Shown in pieces: positions 7,739 through 10,492 of a stretch of 10,492 bases of DNA (the stretch's first letter is position 1; each line of letters begins with the position of its first letter). The notes beneath the pieces were generated by a model. The model saw only the letters and a program-made list of their open reading frames with translations. It had not been told where the DNA came from and did not search any database. The translations under genes and the position numbers were made by a program. The stretch is from M3 sp964637445 (GTDB taxonomy: Bacteria; Bacteroidota; Bacteroidia; Bacteroidales; Muribaculaceae). Where the stretch lies: the NCBI GenBank assembly GCA_964637445.1, contig CAZWWS010000071.1, forward strand, positions 1 to 10,492, written 5' to 3'.

Positions 7739-8886
7739 GAAAATATATATTCTTAATAGTGTCAGTAGTGGTATTGACTGCTTGTCGGCACGACGACGAA
7801 ATATTCATTCCGGAAGAAGTTGAGGTGTCTCGCCCTGAATACACTGAAATAAAAGGCTTTTATTTGCTTAATGAAGGGAATATGGGAAGCAATAAAAGTA
7901 CGCTTGATTATTATGATTATTCTACCGGTACGTACACTCGTAATATTTATGGTAATTCCAATCCCGATGTGCCAAAAGAGATGGGCGATGTGGGTAATGA
8001 TATTGCTATATATGGGAGTCGTTTATATGCTGTGATAAATTGCTCCAACGAGGTGGAAGTAATGGACGTGGCTACTGCGCGTCGCATCGGACAAATCGAA
8101 ATCCCGAATTGTCGATACATAAAGTTTCATGGGCAATATGCCTACGTCTCATCCTATGCCGGTCCGGTAGAGATTAATCCCGATTACGAGCAAATAGGCT
8201 ATGTTGCCAAAGTGGATACTACGACTTTGGAAGTGGTAGACCGCTGTTTGGTCGGATTTCAGCCCGACGGAATAGAAATCGTAGACAACAAGATTTATGT
8301 AGCCAACTCCGGGGGGTATATGGTGCCGAACTATGAAAATACGGTATCAGTAATTGACTTGATTACCTTTGAGGAGGATGATCGGATTGAGGTTGCGATT
8401 AATCTTCACTATGTGATGGCCGATAAGCATGGCGGACTTTGGATTTCATCTCGCGGAGACTATTATGATAATCCATCGAAACTATATTGTTATGATGTGC
8501 GTAAGCGCCGAATGGTGGCTGAACTTGATGTGCCGGTTTCGGATATGTGTATAGAAGGAGATTCGATTTATATTGTCAGTGCCGGGTGGAGTCATATTAC
8601 GTCATCATACAACGTAACGTATGCAGTGGTTGATGTAAATCTTAAAGAGAAAGTGACTGACAATTTTATTACAGATGGCACTGATGCAAAAATAAAAATG
8701 CCTTATGGGGTGGCCGTAAATCCGATTACAAAGGATATATATGTGACGGATGCAAAAAATTATGTCAATCCCGGCACACTTTATTGCTTCGATCGTGATG
8801 GAGTGATGAAATGGAGTGTTCGCGCAGGCGACATTCCGGCTCATTTTGCATTTGTGGGAGAGCAGATATTGGGAAATAACGATTAA
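7735..8886 (+). CDS. btuG: BtuG-like surface lipoprotein, YncE/DUF5074-type beta-propeller
   Basis: 383-residue lipoprotein: signal peptide ending in the lipobox LTAC with Cys17 as lipid site, then RHDDE, an acidic run like the export signal that sends Bacteroidota lipoproteins to the cell surface. The rest is a repeated beta-propeller pattern with about seven blades, seen in recurring segments such as GNDIAIYGSRLYAVINCSN, VEVMDVATARRIGQIEI, PDGIEIVDNKIYVANSGG, NTVSVIDLITFEE and PYGVAVNPITKDIYVTDAK. BtuG of Bacteroides thetaiotaomicron is a surface propeller of this size that binds B12 with extreme affinity and caps BtuB; length, lipobox, position right after btuB and the 4-nt overlap all match. 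The role here is therefore scavenging corrinoids and handing them to BtuB. Binding residues were not traced, so corrinoid preference remains unknown. Confidence 0.85.
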   Translation: MRKYIFLIVSVVVLTACRHDDEIFIPEEVEVSRPEYTEIKGFYLLNEGNMGSNKSTLDYYDYSTGTYTRNIYGNSNPDVPKEMGDVGNDIAIYGSRLYAVINCSNEVEVMDVATARRIGQIEIPNCRYIKFHGQYAYVSSYAGPVEINPDYEQIGYVAKVDTTTLEVVDRCLVGFQPDGIEIVDNKIYVANSGGYMVPNYENTVSVIDLITFEEDDRIEVAINLHYVMADKHGGLWISSRGDYYDNPSKLYCYDVRKRRMVAELDVPVSDMCIEGDSIYIVSAGWSHITSSYNVTYAVVDVNLKEKVTDNFITDGTDAKIKMPYGVAVNPITKDIYVTDAKNYVNPGTLYCFDRDGVMKWSVRAGDIPAHFAFVGEQILGNND

Positions 8887-8901
8887 AAATAGATACAGCG
8901 T

Positions 8902-9981
8902 ATGAAAAATTTTACTTTAACGGCGATTGTTGCAACAATCGGCTTAACTTCAGGAGCTAATAGCCCATACATCACAAAAGTGTATGACTTTTTGCCTGCG
9001 CCGGGGCAGTTTGTAAACGAAATGCCCGAATATCTCTCCGGAGAAACAAAGGCTGAAGTTCTTGCTAAGGTAGAAGAACAGTTATGTGGGAATGACGATG
9101 ATGGTCCAAATCCGGGTATGATCTCGCTTGGCTCATTTGGGGGATATGTCGTATTCGGTTTTGACCACCCCATTGTGAATGTTGCCGGCGAATATGACTT
9201 TAAGATTTATGGCAATGCCTTCAAGGCAAACGAGGCGTCTGATGGTGGTAGCAGCGAACCGGGTATTGTAATGGTTAGTTGTGATACCAATGAAAATGGC
9301 GAGCCTGATGATAAGTGGTATGAACTTGCCGGAAGTGAGTATAACAGCACTGTGACTACTCATGCTTATTCAATCACCTATTATCGTCCCGATGCCGATA
9401 GAGCACTGAATGCTGACCCAGATCCGAATTATTCATATATAAATGATCGTACATATATCAAATGGACTGACAATAATGTTGAAACCGGCTATGTGATGCG
9501 AAATACTTTTCATAGCCAATCATATTGGCCGGAATGGATAGCAGATGCCACTCTCACATTTACCGGAACATTGCTTGCCGACAATGCTTACGATAAGAGT
9601 GGAAATGGCACATACTATGTGCAACGATTCTATGATTGGGGATATGTCGACAATCAGCCTAATGCATCCGATCCGGGGTTTAATATTGAATGGGCTGTTG
9701 ATGCTGATGGAACCCCCGTCATCCTACAATCGATCGATTTCGTAAAAGTCTATTGTGCGACGAATCAATATTGTGGATGGGTAGGGGAGGCTTCAACTGA
9801 AATATGCGGTGGCGAAGACCTTCATCCCGATGCAGAGGTGGCAGCAATTCTATCAATAGAAACCGATGTTAATGCCCCAATCGAGTATTACAACTTGCAA
9901 GGTGTCAAGGTCGACACTCCTTCGGTAGGTGTCTACATCAAACGACAAGGTTCTTCCGTGACAAAAATCTATTTAAAATAA
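8902..9981 (+). CDS. Secreted protein of a family found in B12 loci; function unknown
   Basis: 359-residue exported protein, 15 nt after the BtuG-like gene and so in the same riboswitch-controlled operon. The signal peptide (MKNFTLTAIVATIGLTSGA) has no lipobox, so it should be released to the periplasm or exported further. The central region (about 75-305) is a single beta-rich domain with ISLGSFGGYVVFGFDHPI, GEYDFKIYGNAF, GGSSEPGIVMVS, KWYELAGSEY, WTDNN, SYWPEW, DWGYVDN, SIDFVKVYCATNQYCGW and GEDLHPD. DTNENGEPDD (128-137) resembles a DxNxNG calcium loop. The tail (327-359, EYYNLQGVKVDTPSVGVYIK) is the short conserved end seen on many secreted proteins of gut Bacteroidales and may act in sorting. 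From memory, close relatives named only 'cell surface protein' occur in other Bacteroides B12 loci. A corrinoid-binding or receptor-accessory role is inferred from context only. Confidence 0.8.
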   Translation: MKNFTLTAIVATIGLTSGANSPYITKVYDFLPAPGQFVNEMPEYLSGETKAEVLAKVEEQLCGNDDDGPNPGMISLGSFGGYVVFGFDHPIVNVAGEYDFKIYGNAFKANEASDGGSSEPGIVMVSCDTNENGEPDDKWYELAGSEYNSTVTTHAYSITYYRPDADRALNADPDPNYSYINDRTYIKWTDNNVETGYVMRNTFHSQSYWPEWIADATLTFTGTLLADNAYDKSGNGTYYVQRFYDWGYVDNQPNASDPGFNIEWAVDADGTPVILQSIDFVKVYCATNQYCGWVGEASTEICGGEDLHPDAEVAAILSIETDVNAPIEYYNLQGVKVDTPSVGVYIKRQGSSVTKIYLK

Positions 9982-10014
9982 GTAAACAACATAATTTTTA
10001 ATCCCCGTATTTTT

Positions 10015-10038
10015 TTATCATTTAATTTATCATTTAAT
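10015..10038 (+). repeat. Tandem 12-bp duplication directly before the last gene
   Basis: TTATCATTTAAT occurs twice, head to tail (10015-10026 and 10027-10038), ending two bases before ATG 10040. It lies in the 58-nt gap after the 359-aa protein gene. No terminator hairpin is visible in the gap, so the operon probably continues. Confidence 0.9.
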
Positions 10039-10039
10039 T

Positions 10040-10492
10040 ATGAGAAAAATTACTCTTTTAATTATGGCTTTTATTGCCACATCATTTACGAGTATGGCTC
10101 AATTCTCAAATGGTGTATTCTTATTGACTGAAGGTCAATATGGTTCTTCATCGGGTGGCTTGTTTTGGCTTAATCTCGAAACCGCAACTTTTGGCACATC
10201 TGTTTCCCAAGAGGTCAATGGAGTGGCTTATGGTGAAACTTCTCAGTTTGCGACTATTTATGGTGACAAGATATTTATTACATCCAAACAAGCCGGCTCC
10301 TATGGCGGCGGAGTTTTGACTATTGCAAATGCGAATACCATTCAGAATAGTTATGTTTTTTCTAATCTATCAGATGATGGGCATAACTATGATGGTCGTG
10401 CATTTTGCGGAGTGACTGAAACAAAAGGTTACATGGGTACGTCTAATGGTATCTTTGTGATTGACATAGAGAACAATCAAGTTGTCAAATTC
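10040..10492 (+). CDS. Secreted beta-propeller protein (DUF5074/BtuG-related), cut by the window end
   Basis: The first 151 codons of a gene that runs past the window. Signal peptide MRKITLLIMAFIATSFTSMAQ with an ordinary cleavage site (SMA-Q) and no lipobox, so it is not a lipoprotein. The mature start FSNGVFLLTEGQYGSSSGG parallels GFYLLNEGNMGSNKST in the BtuG-like protein at 7735. The later segments QFATIYGDKIFITSKQAG, GGVLTIANANT and YMGTSNGIFVIDIENNQVV show the same blade rhythm of YncE/DUF5074 propellers. It thus looks like a second, diverged propeller in the same B12 operon. It may bind corrinoid in the periplasm or serve as another capture protein; this is inferred from position and likeness. 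The C-terminus, including any sorting tail, is not visible. Confidence 0.75.
   Translation, partial: MRKITLLIMAFIATSFTSMAQFSNGVFLLTEGQYGSSSGGLFWLNLETATFGTSVSQEVNGVAYGETSQFATIYGDKIFITSKQAGSYGGGVLTIANANTIQNSYVFSNLSDDGHNYDGRAFCGVTETKGYMGTSNGIFVIDIENNQVVKF

Overview
The window reads as chromosomal DNA from a member of the Bacteroidota, most likely order Bacteroidales. The evidence is promoter elements of the TAnnTTTG type, starts with weak or no Shine-Dalgarno sequence, a BtuB/BtuG-type vitamin B12 locus behind a cobalamin riboswitch, a DUF4890/Spy-like periplasmic protein, and a C-terminal 'YYNLQGV...GVYIKRQG' tail typical of secreted proteins in gut Bacteroidales. A Muribaculaceae- or Prevotella-like host would fit, but the sequence does not settle the family.

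Left part (1-4370, all genes on the minus strand, so read from right to left). A membrane glycosyltransferase of the GT-C/GT39-like type (body 3939-2482) has no start codon of its own. Just upstream of it is a tetranucleotide tract, (CAAT)8CA on the coding strand, and beyond that a hydrophobic reading frame (4304-3903). The two frames are offset so that gaining one repeat unit or losing two would join them into one protein of about 600 residues. As given, the locus is out of frame (OFF or broken). Then comes intact purT (2444-1254), the formate-dependent purine enzyme, with its own promoter-like element and a strong terminator (1234-1191). The last gene is an exported ChaN/EreA/TraB-like protein (1160-25), split by a one-base frameshift in a short homopolymer.

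Middle (4371-5330). An AT-rich stretch without a confident gene is followed, on the plus strand, by a Spy/CpxP-like periplasmic protein with a C-x4-C-x2-H cluster on each side of its core. A strong intrinsic terminator follows.

Right part (5327-10492, plus strand) is a vitamin B12 uptake operon: promoter, cobalamin riboswitch, a leader hairpin that can hide the GGAG ahead of the first start codon, then btuB (TonB-dependent outer-membrane receptor), a btuG-like surface lipoprotein beta-propeller overlapping btuB by 4 nt, a 359-aa secreted protein of a family recurrent in such loci but without a function known to me, and the start of a second propeller protein (DUF5074-like), cut by the window end. 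Together these would capture corrinoids at the cell surface and pass them to BtuB for TonB-driven import. The inner-membrane transporter (BtuFCD) is not in the window.

The most interesting signal is the CAAT-repeat glycosyltransferase. It has the layout of the CAAT-repeat phase-variable LPS loci of Haemophilus influenzae, whereas Bacteroidales are best known for switching surface structures by invertible promoters.
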